This document shows, piece after piece, positions 6,933 through 15,337 of a stretch of DNA of 64,000 nucleotides (position 1 is the stretch's first letter; each line of letters begins with the position of its first letter). The DNA lies in assembly GCA_951812625.1 (NCBI GenBank), contig CATOSP010000002.1:1-64000 (forward strand). Reading direction: 5' to 3'. Made by a program: the position numbers and the translations under genes. The notes under the pieces are model-generated. The model ran no database searches. It worked only from the letters and a program-made list of their open reading frames with translations, and was not told the DNA's origin. The stretch comes from an uncultured Dehalococcoidia bacterium. Lineage in GTDB: Bacteria; Chloroflexota; Dehalococcoidia; Lucifugimonadales; UBA3495.

Positions 6933-8531
6933 ATGCAGAGAAGGAGCTTTTGGGCCTGGGGCCTGGAGTCTGAAGAGCCAACTCTCCAGGAGCGTCAGGA
7001 GGCCGCAGCGGAGCTTTCCCGCCGCTACGGGGTGTCACTGGTCGCTCCCCCAACACCGGTAGAGACAGACCTGCAACTGCGCCCTCCCCGGATCACTCTC
7101 CCGGCGTCAATGGAACCCTTCTGCTCGACAGACACCTACGACAGGGCAGTGCATAGTTACGGACGCAGCTTCCGGGACCGGGTGCGGGCTTTCAACCTTC
7201 ACTTCCCCAACCCTCCAGACGTGGTCGCTCGGCCAAGGAACGAACAGGAGGTCGAGCAGGTCCTGGAATGGTGCTCCGGTCACGGGTACGCGGCCATACC
7301 CTACGGCGGGGGAAGCTCCACCGTGGGCGGTTTTGAGCCGCCCGCAGACAGTGACGGGGTCGTGACCATAGACATGGCGGCGTTCGACTGGGTGTTGGAG
7401 GTGGACGACGTATCCAGGGCCGCCCGGATCCAGGCCGGATCATACGGACCGGCACTGGAAGACCAGTTGCGTCCCCACGGCCTCACGCTGCGGCACTTCC
7501 CCCAGAGCTTCCAGTACTCGACCCTGGGGGGATGGATCGCCACTAGGTCGGGAGGGCATTACGCCACCAACCACACCCACATCGACGACTTCGTTGAGTC
7601 GGCGCGTATGATCACGCCGTCGGGAGTGTGGGAATCGCGGCGGCTGCCGGGAAGCGGCGCTGGTCCCAGCCCCGACCGGCTGGTAATGGGCAGCGAAGGA
7701 ACCCTGGGCATCATCACCGAGGCGTGGATGCGCGTACAGGCAAGGCCGCGCTACCGCGCCTCGGCTGGCGTCACGTATCCGTCCTTCGAGGCAGGAGCTG
7801 ACGGAGCGCGGCATATCGTACAGTCCAAGCTGTGGCCCGCCAACTGCCGCCTGCTCGACCCTGGCGAGGCGCAGGCCGCGGCGGGGCTAGACGGAGCGCA
7901 GGCTTTGCTCGTCATCGGGTTCGAGTCCGGGGATGTGCCCCAGGATGAGGCGATACGGCAGGCCGTCAAGCTGGCCCGTGAGGCGGGAGGGGCTATCAAT
8001 GACGATGACATCCTGGTGTCGGGAGATGCCGGTACCCGCACCGGTCGGGGCGGCGCCGTGGGGGCGTGGCGCGATTCGTTCCTGAGAGCCCCCTACCAGA
8101 AGAACGTAACCAGCGGCATGGGAGTGGTGGAGGAAACAGTTGAGACAGCCATTACCTGGGACCGGTGGCCCCAGCTGGACGGTGCGGTGCGCGAGGCCCT
8201 GCAAAGCGCCCTGGACCGCATGTGTCGCGGTGGCACGGTGACCTGCCGCTTCACCCACGTCTACCCCGATGGCCCGGCCCCCTACTTCACCTTCTCGGGC
8301 CTGGGACGGGTTGGCGCGGAACTGGAGATGTACGAGGAGATAAAGCAGGCAGCGTCCGACGCGATAATTGCCTCCGGAGGGACAATCACCCACCACCATG
8401 CCGTGGGACGGCTGCACAAGCCCTGGTACGAAGAACAGCGTCCCGGCCCGTTCGGAGAGGCGCTGAAGGCGGTGAAGCGGACTGTTGACCCCAGCGGAGT
8501 GATGAATCCGGGAGTGTTGTTCGACCTCTAG
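6933..8531 (+). CDS. FAD-linked oxidase, alkyldihydroxyacetonephosphate synthase-like
   Basis: A 532-residue flavoprotein of the PCMH/VAO type. The FAD-binding domain shows AIPYGGGSSTVGG, the phosphate-binding FQYSTLGGWIATRSGGHY and MGSEGTLGIITEAWMRV. The C-terminal domain has ITHHHAVGRLHKPWY, matching the His-rich active-site motif of alkyl-DHAP synthase, and ends DPSGVMNPGVLF. Alkyl-DHAP synthase makes ether lipids from acyl-DHAP and a fatty alcohol; bacterial homologues are more varied and some act as FAD-linked oxidases. No acyltransferase or acyl-DHAP reductase is adjacent, so the precise reaction is uncertain. The ATG is well supported by GGGGAGG at 6921-6927 and an extended -10 at 6891. 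Confidence 0.88.
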   Translation: MQRRSFWAWGLESEEPTLQERQEAAAELSRRYGVSLVAPPTPVETDLQLRPPRITLPASMEPFCSTDTYDRAVHSYGRSFRDRVRAFNLHFPNPPDVVARPRNEQEVEQVLEWCSGHGYAAIPYGGGSSTVGGFEPPADSDGVVTIDMAAFDWVLEVDDVSRAARIQAGSYGPALEDQLRPHGLTLRHFPQSFQYSTLGGWIATRSGGHYATNHTHIDDFVESARMITPSGVWESRRLPGSGAGPSPDRLVMGSEGTLGIITEAWMRVQARPRYRASAGVTYPSFEAGADGARHIVQSKLWPANCRLLDPGEAQAAAGLDGAQALLVIGFESGDVPQDEAIRQAVKLAREAGGAINDDDILVSGDAGTRTGRGGAVGAWRDSFLRAPYQKNVTSGMGVVEETVETAITWDRWPQLDGAVREALQSALDRMCRGGTVTCRFTHVYPDGPAPYFTFSGLGRVGAELEMYEEIKQAASDAIIASGGTITHHHAVGRLHKPWYEEQRPGPFGEALKAVKRTVDPSGVMNPGVLFDL

Positions 8532-8798
8532 GCGGCCTTACTCCTTGTAGTTGTTGGAAATGCGAAATCGGTGCGCCCGATAGGGTTGACAACACTTGAG
8601 AGACCTGCAAGGGTTGATATATCCGTAGCCTGGTTCGAGCGTTTGCCGACCATTCGCGGTCAAATCTCGAATGGCCTATACCGAAGGTCTGTAAGGTTAG
8701 CTCTTTTCCAGACGTGCCCTGCGGGGGTGGTGTCAAGGGAAGCGTGCACAGTGTTCCGACACGAATAAGCACCAAACGCTGCCCGTGGAGGTGTCCGA

Positions 8799-9386
8799 GT
8801 GCTTGAGAGATTAAACCCGATGGTCCTGGTCATAGTCATCATCCCGGGGATTGTCCTGGTCGCCGGGTTCCTGCTGATGGGCTGGAGGTCTGCCCAGGGG
8901 GATACGCCGGAAATAGGGGCGATGGCTACGGCGACCCTGGCCTCGCCGTCGGGCGATACGATGGGCTCCGTCACGTTCACTGAGGGGGCTGGCGGAATAT
9001 TGGTGGCTGCTGATTTGAAAGGACTGGCTCCGGGTGGACATGCCTTCATCATTCACGAAGTCGGAGCTTGCACGCCTGATTTCGCTGCCGCTGGCGACCA
9101 CTTCAATCCCGGAGAAGCCGAGCACGGTATCATCCATCCCAACTGGAAGCTAGGATCGTCTGTGCGAACACACGGAGGCGACCTTCCCAATATCTACGCC
9201 GCCGCCGACGGCACGGCCCGCGCCGATTTCTTTACCGACGACATCACTCTTAGTTCCAGTGCAGACCATTCAGTATTTGATGCCGACGGTTCCGCCATAA
9301 TCGTCCACGAGAAACCGGACACTTACGGCGAGGGAGAGCATGACACAGGCGCGCGGGTAGCCTGCGGCGTCATCCAACGCAGCTAG
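8799..9386 (+). CDS. Membrane-anchored Cu/Zn superoxide dismutase-like protein with one altered copper ligand
   Basis: A 195-residue protein with an N-terminal hydrophobic anchor at residues 8-28, then a SodC domain that would lie outside the membrane. Zinc-site residues H101 (bridging), H109, H125 and D128 are present, as are copper ligands H86 and H170, the disulfide cysteines C91 and C189 and the active-site Arg in GARVACG. In the HGFHIH-type motif the second His, a copper ligand, is Ile84: the text reads H81-A-F-I84-I-H86, with codon ATC. Loss of a copper ligand is known in non-enzymatic SodC-like proteins such as Bacillus YojM, so dismutase activity is doubtful. The GTG start has GGAGG at 8787-8791. 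Confidence 0.87.
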   Translation: MLERLNPMVLVIVIIPGIVLVAGFLLMGWRSAQGDTPEIGAMATATLASPSGDTMGSVTFTEGAGGILVAADLKGLAPGGHAFIIHEVGACTPDFAAAGDHFNPGEAEHGIIHPNWKLGSSVRTHGGDLPNIYAAADGTARADFFTDDITLSSSADHSVFDADGSAIIVHEKPDTYGEGEHDTGARVACGVIQRS

Positions 9387-10210
9387 ACCGGATACAGGGT
9401 GACACGCCCGCATTGGGGAGGCCCGTTGAGGGCGCAATGCCATTCCGCAAGCACGGGAGAACGGCTCTCTCCTCCGCCAAATTGCAGGTTCCACCACGGG
9501 TTTGGTTCAGGGCTCCATTCGATGAGCCAGTCTTGCGAGTCCCGTCTTTCCCGAAATTGACTGAACGGAACACCACTCCACTGACACTTGCCCCTTTCTA
9601 ACCCCGATCACCGCCCGCTACCATTTTGGTGTCAAACTAGGTCGGATAGGGCCTGAAGTCTCCACCTGCCACTGCTGCCGGGATGTCCCATGCCAGGAGG
9701 CGCCGGGACGGACCCTTGCCCAAACATGCCGATGGGCGGGAATGGGGAAAATGAGAGGAATCGGGCAGGACAGGAAAATTTTTCCCCCGCACCAACTCAG
9801 CATTAGTACTACAGTCGCAGATGGCCATTGGGAGTCTTGGACGGTCCTAGAATCGCAACGTCTGGCTTCGGCCGAAGTCTCTGATGCTAACGAAATCAAG
9901 TCGAATTCGAGGCCGGGATTTCCAAATCAGAATTAGTGCGACTGTAGTATTAGGCTGCGATGGCAGGAAACGACCTGAAATGGCGGGGAAAGCAAAAGTC
10001 CCTCCTTCACCAATAGTCCGCTTCACAAAGCCTCACCCTTTCCCGAAGGGCGACTAGGGGGAGGGTTTCCCCTGCGTTGACACTGCCCTACGGCCTGTTT
10101 ACACTCGCAAAACCACGCTGCCAATACGCCACACTGAGAACGTCGCCCCAAACCCGGCATGGGGCCGGTACGGCCGCCGGGGACCCGCATTGCAGAGGAG
10201 GACAGAGCCG
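9387..10210 (+). other. Long non-coding stretch containing a MITE copy
   Basis: No convincing gene lies in these 824 bases; the short open frames show no family signature or ribosome binding site. The clear content is the inverted-repeat element at 9804-9952. An A-rich tract at 9733-9790, with GAGAGGAA followed by GAAAATTTTTCCCCC, loosely resembles sequence at 23690-23740. GAGGAGGA near 10195 serves the downstream peptidase gene. Confidence 0.6.
9804..9952. mobile_element. MITE-like element, copy A (about 150 bp, TA-flanked terminal inverted repeats)
   Basis: The left end reads TAGTACTACAGTCGCAGAT from 9804. The right end reads TGCGACTGTAGTATTA to 9952, its near-perfect reverse complement. 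Each end has a TA dinucleotide, as expected for elements moved by IS630/Tc1-type transposases. The interior has no open frame. Two further copies with the same ends flank the IS630-like element at 57-58.4 kb. The interiors differ, so only the ends are conserved. Confidence 0.75.
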
Positions 10211-11569
10211 ATGCCAACCCTGGAAGAGTTGTTCTCGCAGGTCGACGCCGCCCAGGACGACATAATCGCGCTGGAGCAGGCGCTGGTGAAAATACCATCG
10301 GTGAACACCGGGTTCATGCCCACCGGCGACGAGACGCCCGTATGCGAGTACGCCCGCGACTGGCTGGGCCAGGATGGGATAACCTCCGAGATACTGGAGT
10401 CCGCGCCCAATCGGGGCAACCTCATCGGCCGGATTGAGGGACGCTCCGGCAAGGCAGGACTGATGTTCATGTCCCACACCGACGTGGTGCCGGTGGAGGA
10501 CGATGCCAAGTGGCGGTTCGATCCCTTCAGCGCAACCATCGCCGACGGGCGCATCTTCGGCAGGGGAGCGTCGGACTGCAAGGGACTGCTCACCGCCCAG
10601 CTTATGGCCGTCCGCATCCTCCTACGCAACGGCATCGAGCTTGAGGACGGGCTGATCCTGGCCGCCGGCGCCGACGAGGAACACGGCGGCAGGTACGGTT
10701 TCGGATGGCTTGCGGACAACTATCCCGAGAAACTGGCCGCACCCTATGCCGTCAACGAGGGCGGCGGCACACCCATCCAGGCTGCCGGCGCGCTCACCTA
10801 CGTCCTCGGCGTCGGCGAGAAGGGACGTCTCCAGGTCGAGATCGACGTCAAGGGCGTCAGCTCCCATGCATCGGTGCCGTGGCAGGGGACCAACGCCCTG
10901 TACCGTCTCAACCGCGCACTAAGCGCCATCGAAGACTACGACCCGGACCGGGACACTTCAACCGGCCTGTTCGACCACCTCTCGACCTTTGCCGTGGAGC
11001 ACAAGGCTTCCCCGGAGAACGTCGACGACATCATCGCGGAGATCGAGCCGGACAACCCCCGGTTCGCCTCCATGCTGCGCGCTCTCTCCCGCATGACCCT
11101 CACCCCCACGATGATCCGTGGCGGCGTCAAGTCCAACAGCGTCCCCGAGGCCATCCGCCTCACCTGCGACGTGCGCACCCTGCCCCACCAGGACGAGCAG
11201 TACGTCCGCGACCAGCTTGACGAGGTGCTTTCGGGCATCCCCGGCGTCTCCTACGAGATCGACTACATGGCCCGGCCCAACTCCTCTCCGTTCGAGTCCG
11301 ACCTCGCCACCCACATCCGCTCCGTCACCGAGCGGGCGATTGGCCGCGGCAACATCCAGTGGGTACCGGCCATAAGCAACGGCTTCACCGACTCGCGTTT
11401 CACCCGCCCCCTCGGTACGGTTACCTACGGCTTCTCCGGCTCCCACCCGGACGACGACCCGATGCTCAACTTCACCCATGGCACCAACGAGTCCGTGGGC
11501 ATCAAGAGCCTGGTGAGCGGCACCAAGATCATGCTCGGCCTCGCCTACGACATGCTGGCGGTGAAGTAG
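10211..11569 (+). CDS. M20 family metallopeptidase (ArgE/DapE/CPG2-like)
   Basis: A 452-residue zinc peptidase or deacylase. Metal-binding motifs are in order: MSHTDVVPVEDD near residue 90, GRGASDCKG near 118, GADEEHGGRYG near 155 and a late FTHGTNES region for the final His. A dimerisation-domain segment, VDVKG-like with SSHASVPW, lies in the middle. This layout fits the ArgE/DapE/carboxypeptidase G2 clan, which hydrolyses N-acyl or peptide bonds of amino acids. The exact substrate is not readable. The frame extends to a TTG at 10190, but the ATG at 10211 has GAGGAGGAC upstream. No amino acid biosynthesis gene is adjacent, so a catabolic role is likely. Confidence 0.88.
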   Translation: MPTLEELFSQVDAAQDDIIALEQALVKIPSVNTGFMPTGDETPVCEYARDWLGQDGITSEILESAPNRGNLIGRIEGRSGKAGLMFMSHTDVVPVEDDAKWRFDPFSATIADGRIFGRGASDCKGLLTAQLMAVRILLRNGIELEDGLILAAGADEEHGGRYGFGWLADNYPEKLAAPYAVNEGGGTPIQAAGALTYVLGVGEKGRLQVEIDVKGVSSHASVPWQGTNALYRLNRALSAIEDYDPDRDTSTGLFDHLSTFAVEHKASPENVDDIIAEIEPDNPRFASMLRALSRMTLTPTMIRGGVKSNSVPEAIRLTCDVRTLPHQDEQYVRDQLDEVLSGIPGVSYEIDYMARPNSSPFESDLATHIRSVTERAIGRGNIQWVPAISNGFTDSRFTRPLGTVTYGFSGSHPDDDPMLNFTHGTNESVGIKSLVSGTKIMLGLAYDMLAVK

Positions 11570-11641
11570 GCAGGGCAATCCAGTGCGCCGGGGCGCTAGG
11601 GCAAAATTGGCATTCCACAAACTGCCAAATAGAGTCGAGAA

Positions 11642-11890
11642 ATGATTGAGGTAGATGCAACCGAGGCCGATGATTTCACGGCAGAACTTTTGACCTTAGC
11701 GGAACATGGCGAAACTGTCGTTATCACCCGTGACAGCGAGACAGTGGCGATGCTTGTTCCAATCCGCGTGAAGGGCCGAGCGGAACGGATGGAGGCGTCA
11801 GAGCGTTATTGGCGGTGGCGGGCGGAGCGTGAACCCACCGGAATAACTCAGGAGGAGGCCCAGTCTTTCATTCGTGAGGGCTGGGATTGA
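11642..11890 (+). CDS. Phd/YefM-type antitoxin
   Basis: An 82-residue protein with the Phd/YefM N-terminal pattern: a short strand (MIEVDATEA), a helix (FTAELLTLAEHGE) and a VVITRDSETVAMLVPI hairpin that forms the DNA-binding dimer. The charged C-terminus (RYWRWRAEREPTGITQEEA) would wrap the toxin. It overlaps the downstream PIN-domain gene by four bases as TTGA, so the two form a coupled toxin-antitoxin operon. Autorepression is expected for this family. Confidence 0.82.
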   Translation: MIEVDATEADDFTAELLTLAEHGETVVITRDSETVAMLVPIRVKGRAERMEASERYWRWRAEREPTGITQEEAQSFIREGWD

Positions 11891-12291
11891 CGAGGCCCGT
11901 AGTTAATGCGTCTGTTGCCGTCAGCTGGGTCATAGTGGATGAGTCTGACCCTCGTGCCGAATCTGCGCGAGCCGAAGTCGAACGGGACGATGGGATAGTC
12001 CCACAGCATTGGCACCTTGAAGTCCGCAACTCTTTAGTCGTGGCGGAACGACGGCGACGCATCACAAGAAACGCGGCTGATTTGAGTCTGGACTTCTTGA
12101 AGTCTTTGTCCATCATCACCGATTCGGAACATGACCTGGATGCCGCGTTGGCACTGGCCCGCTCACATGAATTGTCCTTCTACGACGCTATGTATGTGGA
12201 ACTGGCCTTGAGACGCGGCAAGTCCCTCGCTACGTTGGATGGCTCTTTGCGACGCGCTTCCATTGCCGAAGGGGTTTCGTTGGTCGAATGA
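11887..12291 (+). CDS. VapC-like PIN-domain toxin with Asp-to-Asn change
   Basis: A 134-residue PIN-domain protein, predicted ribonuclease toxin of the pair with the Phd-like gene just upstream. The acidic pocket of PIN domains is normally three to four Asp/Glu. Here E45, D100 (LSFYDAMYVELA) and D118 (LATLDGSL) are kept, but the first one is N7 (VVNASVAVSWV, codon AAT), so metal binding may be weakened. The start is TTG, in a TTGA overlap with the antitoxin stop. The stop overlaps the next gene as ATGA, so three genes are tightly coupled. Toxicity is uncertain because of N7. Confidence 0.82.
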   Translation: MTRPVVNASVAVSWVIVDESDPRAESARAEVERDDGIVPQHWHLEVRNSLVVAERRRRITRNAADLSLDFLKSLSIITDSEHDLDAALALARSHELSFYDAMYVELALRRGKSLATLDGSLRRASIAEGVSLVE

Positions 12292-12713
12292 TGGGCCACA
12301 ACATTGGGATTGTGGTCCTCCTGGCCGTGGCCTTAGCCTGCGGGCCTTCCAGCGCAGCGGAACACAACAGCGCGGGGGTCAAGCACTTCGAGGCGGGCCG
12401 GGTCGAGGAAGCCATCGCAGCGTATTCCGAGGCCATCCTGCTGGACCCCAATTCCGCCCAGGCCTTCTACAACCGGGGGCAGGCCTACTTCACCATCGGC
12501 CAGCCGGAGAAGGCGGTCACGGACTTCACCCGGGCCATAGAGGTTGACCCCGCAGACCGGCAGGTCGCCCTCGCCTACGCGGGCCGGGCAATGGCCTACA
12601 CGCTCATGGGCAATGACGACGAGGCCCAAAGCGACTTCGCCCGCGCTGTCAGGGGCGGCTTCGAGGCGCGAAGGCTGCTGAGCATGATCGACGAGATCAA
12701 GGCCCAACGTTGA
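12288..12713 (+). CDS. Tetratricopeptide-repeat protein with N-terminal signal sequence
   Basis: A 141-residue protein that begins with a hydrophobic segment (about residues 6-20) ending ALACGPSSA, suggesting export by Sec or, less clearly, a lipoprotein site at the Cys. About three TPR units follow: GVKHFEAGRVEEAIAAYSEA, AFYNRGQAYFTIGQPEKA and AYAGRAMAYTLMGNDDEA. TPR proteins act as protein-interaction scaffolds; the partner is unknown. It overlaps the PIN-toxin gene by four bases, an unexpected partner for a toxin-antitoxin pair, and may simply be read through. Confidence 0.75.
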   Translation: MMGHNIGIVVLLAVALACGPSSAAEHNSAGVKHFEAGRVEEAIAAYSEAILLDPNSAQAFYNRGQAYFTIGQPEKAVTDFTRAIEVDPADRQVALAYAGRAMAYTLMGNDDEAQSDFARAVRGGFEARRLLSMIDEIKAQR

Positions 12714-12786
12714 CGCGCAGGTCTGGCACGCGCATGGCCCAACTTTCTATGGACTACGCCACGGTCATGGTCCGGGTGGTCTGGTG

Positions 12787-12792
12787 TATAAT
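12787..12792 (+). promoter_or_regulatory. Candidate -10 element upstream of enoyl-CoA hydratase
   Basis: TATAAT at 12787-12792 is a perfect -10 hexamer, 70 bases before the ATG at 12862. No convincing -35 is visible at the usual spacing, so this is only a candidate. It falls in the 148-base gap after the TPR gene. Confidence 0.35.
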
Positions 12793-12861
12793 CCCGGTCT
12801 GAGATCGCCCGAGCCCACAGACCCAGCAGCAGACATACAGACCCCCGGAGGAAGGTTGGAG

Positions 12862-13659
12862 ATGCCCTACGAACACCTGACCATCGATCGGGATGGCCAG
12901 ACCGCCATCATCACTCTGAGCCGTCCCGAGAAGCTGAACGCCATCGACCGCGAACTCCATCTGGAAATGATGGAGGCCTGCCGCGAGCTTCGTGACGACG
13001 ACGGCATCCGCGCGGTGATCTTCACGGGGGAAGGACGCGGCTTCTGCTCCGGGGCCGACATTACCAGCGGACGCGAGAGGGACGAAAATCCCAGCCGCGC
13101 CGAAAGGCTGGATGAATACAACTGGGTAGGCCGACAGGCCATGATGGTCTACCGGGGCCTGGACAAACCGACTATCGCCGCCGTCAACGGCGTGGCCGCC
13201 GGTGCGGGGATGGGCCTGGCCCTGGCCTGCGATATGCGCGTCGGATGTGAGAACACCCGGTTCAAGACCGTGTTCATTGAACGCAGCCTCAGCCCGGACT
13301 CCGGACTGTCCTACTTCCTGCCCAGGGTCGTGGGCATAAGCCGGGCGTTCGACCTTGTGTTCACGAGCCGAAACGTGGATGCTGACGAGGCTTACCGCAT
13401 TGGCTTGCTGGACCGGCTGACTACCGCCGACAACCTGATGGACGAAGCCCTGGAGCTTGCCCGCCAGATCGCCTTCTGGCCCCCGGTGGCGATGCAGATG
13501 TCCAAGCGGGCCATTCAGCGCGGCATGGAGACAGACCTCGAAGACCAACTGGAATACGAGACCCACAGCATTGTCTTCGCCCGGCGCGCGCCCCACGATG
13601 TGGCGGAGTCGGCAGACTCCTTCCGTGAGCGGCGTCCCCCGGTCTTCACCGGGGAATGA
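12862..13659 (+). CDS. Enoyl-CoA hydratase/isomerase family protein
   Basis: A 265-residue crotonase-fold enzyme. The oxyanion-hole segments are visible: GRGFCSGADITSG near residue 55 and GVAAGAGMGLALACDMR near 115. ERSLSPDSGLSYFLPRVVG is typical of the hydratase/isomerase group and places an acidic residue near the active site. It likely hydrates or isomerises an enoyl-CoA in fatty-acid or aromatic degradation; the exact substrate is unknown. The open frame begins at 12784, but the ATG at 12862 has a strong GGAGGAAGG at 12847-12855. It stands alone between the toxin-antitoxin cluster and the MFS transporter. Confidence 0.9.
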   Translation: MPYEHLTIDRDGQTAIITLSRPEKLNAIDRELHLEMMEACRELRDDDGIRAVIFTGEGRGFCSGADITSGRERDENPSRAERLDEYNWVGRQAMMVYRGLDKPTIAAVNGVAAGAGMGLALACDMRVGCENTRFKTVFIERSLSPDSGLSYFLPRVVGISRAFDLVFTSRNVDADEAYRIGLLDRLTTADNLMDEALELARQIAFWPPVAMQMSKRAIQRGMETDLEDQLEYETHSIVFARRAPHDVAESADSFRERRPPVFTGE

Positions 13660-13824
13660 TCGTGGCGCACTGAACCGTGGGGATGGCAGAAGGTCGGGCC
13701 ATATAGGCTGCGAAGCTGCCGGACTCGCAACGTCTCCTCCTCTACCCGTTCCCTCATCTGTTCCAGATGGAGTGTTCCAGATGGAGCTTTATCTCATCCG
13801 CAGGGGGATGATTTGCGGGGCAGA

Positions 13825-15090
13825 TCAATCGCCCGTGGACTGGGTGGCTGGGTCCCTGGAAGGGGTTTCGGGTGAAGCGCTGGCGCGTGAGAGGCCGCCC
13901 CTCATGACCAGCCCCGCCATGCAGAGGGACAGGGAGGCGAGGCTGATTACAGCGAGGGACAGCTGGAGGTCGCCGGTGAACTCCTGCATCAGCCCGGTGG
14001 CCAGCGGTCCCAGAGCGATACCCGCAGAGCTCATCATCTGGATGAACGCCAGCCCGACCGCAACCTCTCTGGGTCGGATCCCCGGCAGGTGGAAAGGGAC
14101 AGAATAGAGGACTGGCCAGAACCCCCATGCCACGCCGTTGAAGAAGGTCAGCGCCATGAGGATGGGGATGTTGCCGGTCATCGTCATTCCAATGAAGGTG
14201 ATGGCCATGCCTGCGCCGGTACCCAGGAGGATGACCCTGCCCTGGTCGGAGACCATGACCAGCCAACCGAATCCCAGGCCGCAGATTCCGCCCATGAAGA
14301 TGCCCAGCGCGAGGATGCCGCCAGACCAGATGAGAGATACCTCGTAGCTGTCCAGCATGAACGTCGGGTAGAAGCTCAGGAACCCGGACCAGGACATGGT
14401 CGCGCCCACGAACCCGATGCCCCCGATCCAAAGGTCCCGGTACCTCAGCGTTGACCAGAGGACGTTGGAGTTCTGGGAGCCGAGGCGCTGCTGGTACTCG
14501 GTGGTGATCCGTTCCTTGCCGAAGATGATCCAGAGGGCGGTCATGACGGCGAAGAGGCCAACGAAGGACAGGATGGTGAGCCGCCAGCTATCCCCGAACG
14601 CGATCAGGATGAACGGGGACGCGGCCACGCCGCCGCCGACCACCGCGCCGAACATTGCGTTGGAGATGCTGTTGACCAGCACGATCTGACGAGTCTGGAA
14701 CCATTGCTGGGTCAGAAAGGCGCGTGCCGGCTGGCGGGCGATCACGCTGATGCCGAAAACCACCCGCCCAAGGAGAAGCACGATAAACCCAGGCGCGATG
14801 GCCTGCACCAGGAGCACCAGCGTCCCCAGCACCATAGTTATGGAAGTCAGCGGCTTGGGCCGGAACCGGGAGGCCCACCAACCCAGAGGGATGGCCAGGA
14901 CCAGGTTGCCCCAGTATGCGGAGGACCCCAACATTCCCTGCTGGAAGGGGGAGAGGTCCAACTCCTCGCTGATTTCAGGCAGCAGGATGCCGATGGTTGA
15001 CATAACCATGAAGCCGGACACGCTGGCGGTGAGCCAGATGCCCATCACCACCCAGCGGTACGGTAATGGTTGCTCTGAGGGATCAGTCAT
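13825..15090 (-). CDS. MFS transporter
   Basis: A 421-residue major facilitator superfamily permease with about 12 hydrophobic segments. The sequence GWWASRFRPKPL near residue 70, in the loop between helices 2 and 3, corresponds to the MFS motif A position. The N-terminus is short and cytoplasmic (MTDPSEQPLPYRW). The C-terminus after the last helix is polar. The substrate cannot be predicted. The gene is convergent with the enoyl-CoA hydratase. The ATG at 15090 has no clear ribosome binding site. Confidence 0.88.
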   Translation of the reverse strand: MTDPSEQPLPYRWVVMGIWLTASVSGFMVMSTIGILLPEISEELDLSPFQQGMLGSSAYWGNLVLAIPLGWWASRFRPKPLTSITMVLGTLVLLVQAIAPGFIVLLLGRVVFGISVIARQPARAFLTQQWFQTRQIVLVNSISNAMFGAVVGGGVAASPFILIAFGDSWRLTILSFVGLFAVMTALWIIFGKERITTEYQQRLGSQNSNVLWSTLRYRDLWIGGIGFVGATMSWSGFLSFYPTFMLDSYEVSLIWSGGILALGIFMGGICGLGFGWLVMVSDQGRVILLGTGAGMAITFIGMTMTGNIPILMALTFFNGVAWGFWPVLYSVPFHLPGIRPREVAVGLAFIQMMSSAGIALGPLATGLMQEFTGDLQLSLAVISLASLSLCMAGLVMRGGLSRASASPETPSRDPATQSTGD

Positions 15091-15337
15091 GGGCGCGAGA
15101 CCGGTCAGGGGACTTTCCCCGCCGAGTACGAGCAGAATGCGGAATCAACGGACCACCCATAGGGCGGAAGTGTATGCGCCGCCCAATGGCCCGTCAACGG
15201 CCTGCGGTTCCGCGTGCGCTCAATATGGTGCGCGTTGGAGGTTGCCAAGACCGATGGTCGGGAATTTGCCGTGATTACTTGATTGAGTGAACATCGTTAC
15301 CATATCATTTCGGCAAGTTATCTATGCTGGAGGGAAC

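Noticed and set aside
8586-8591. TTGACA as a -35 for the SOD-like gene
   Set aside because: No -10 at suitable spacing; the gene is over 200 bases downstream.
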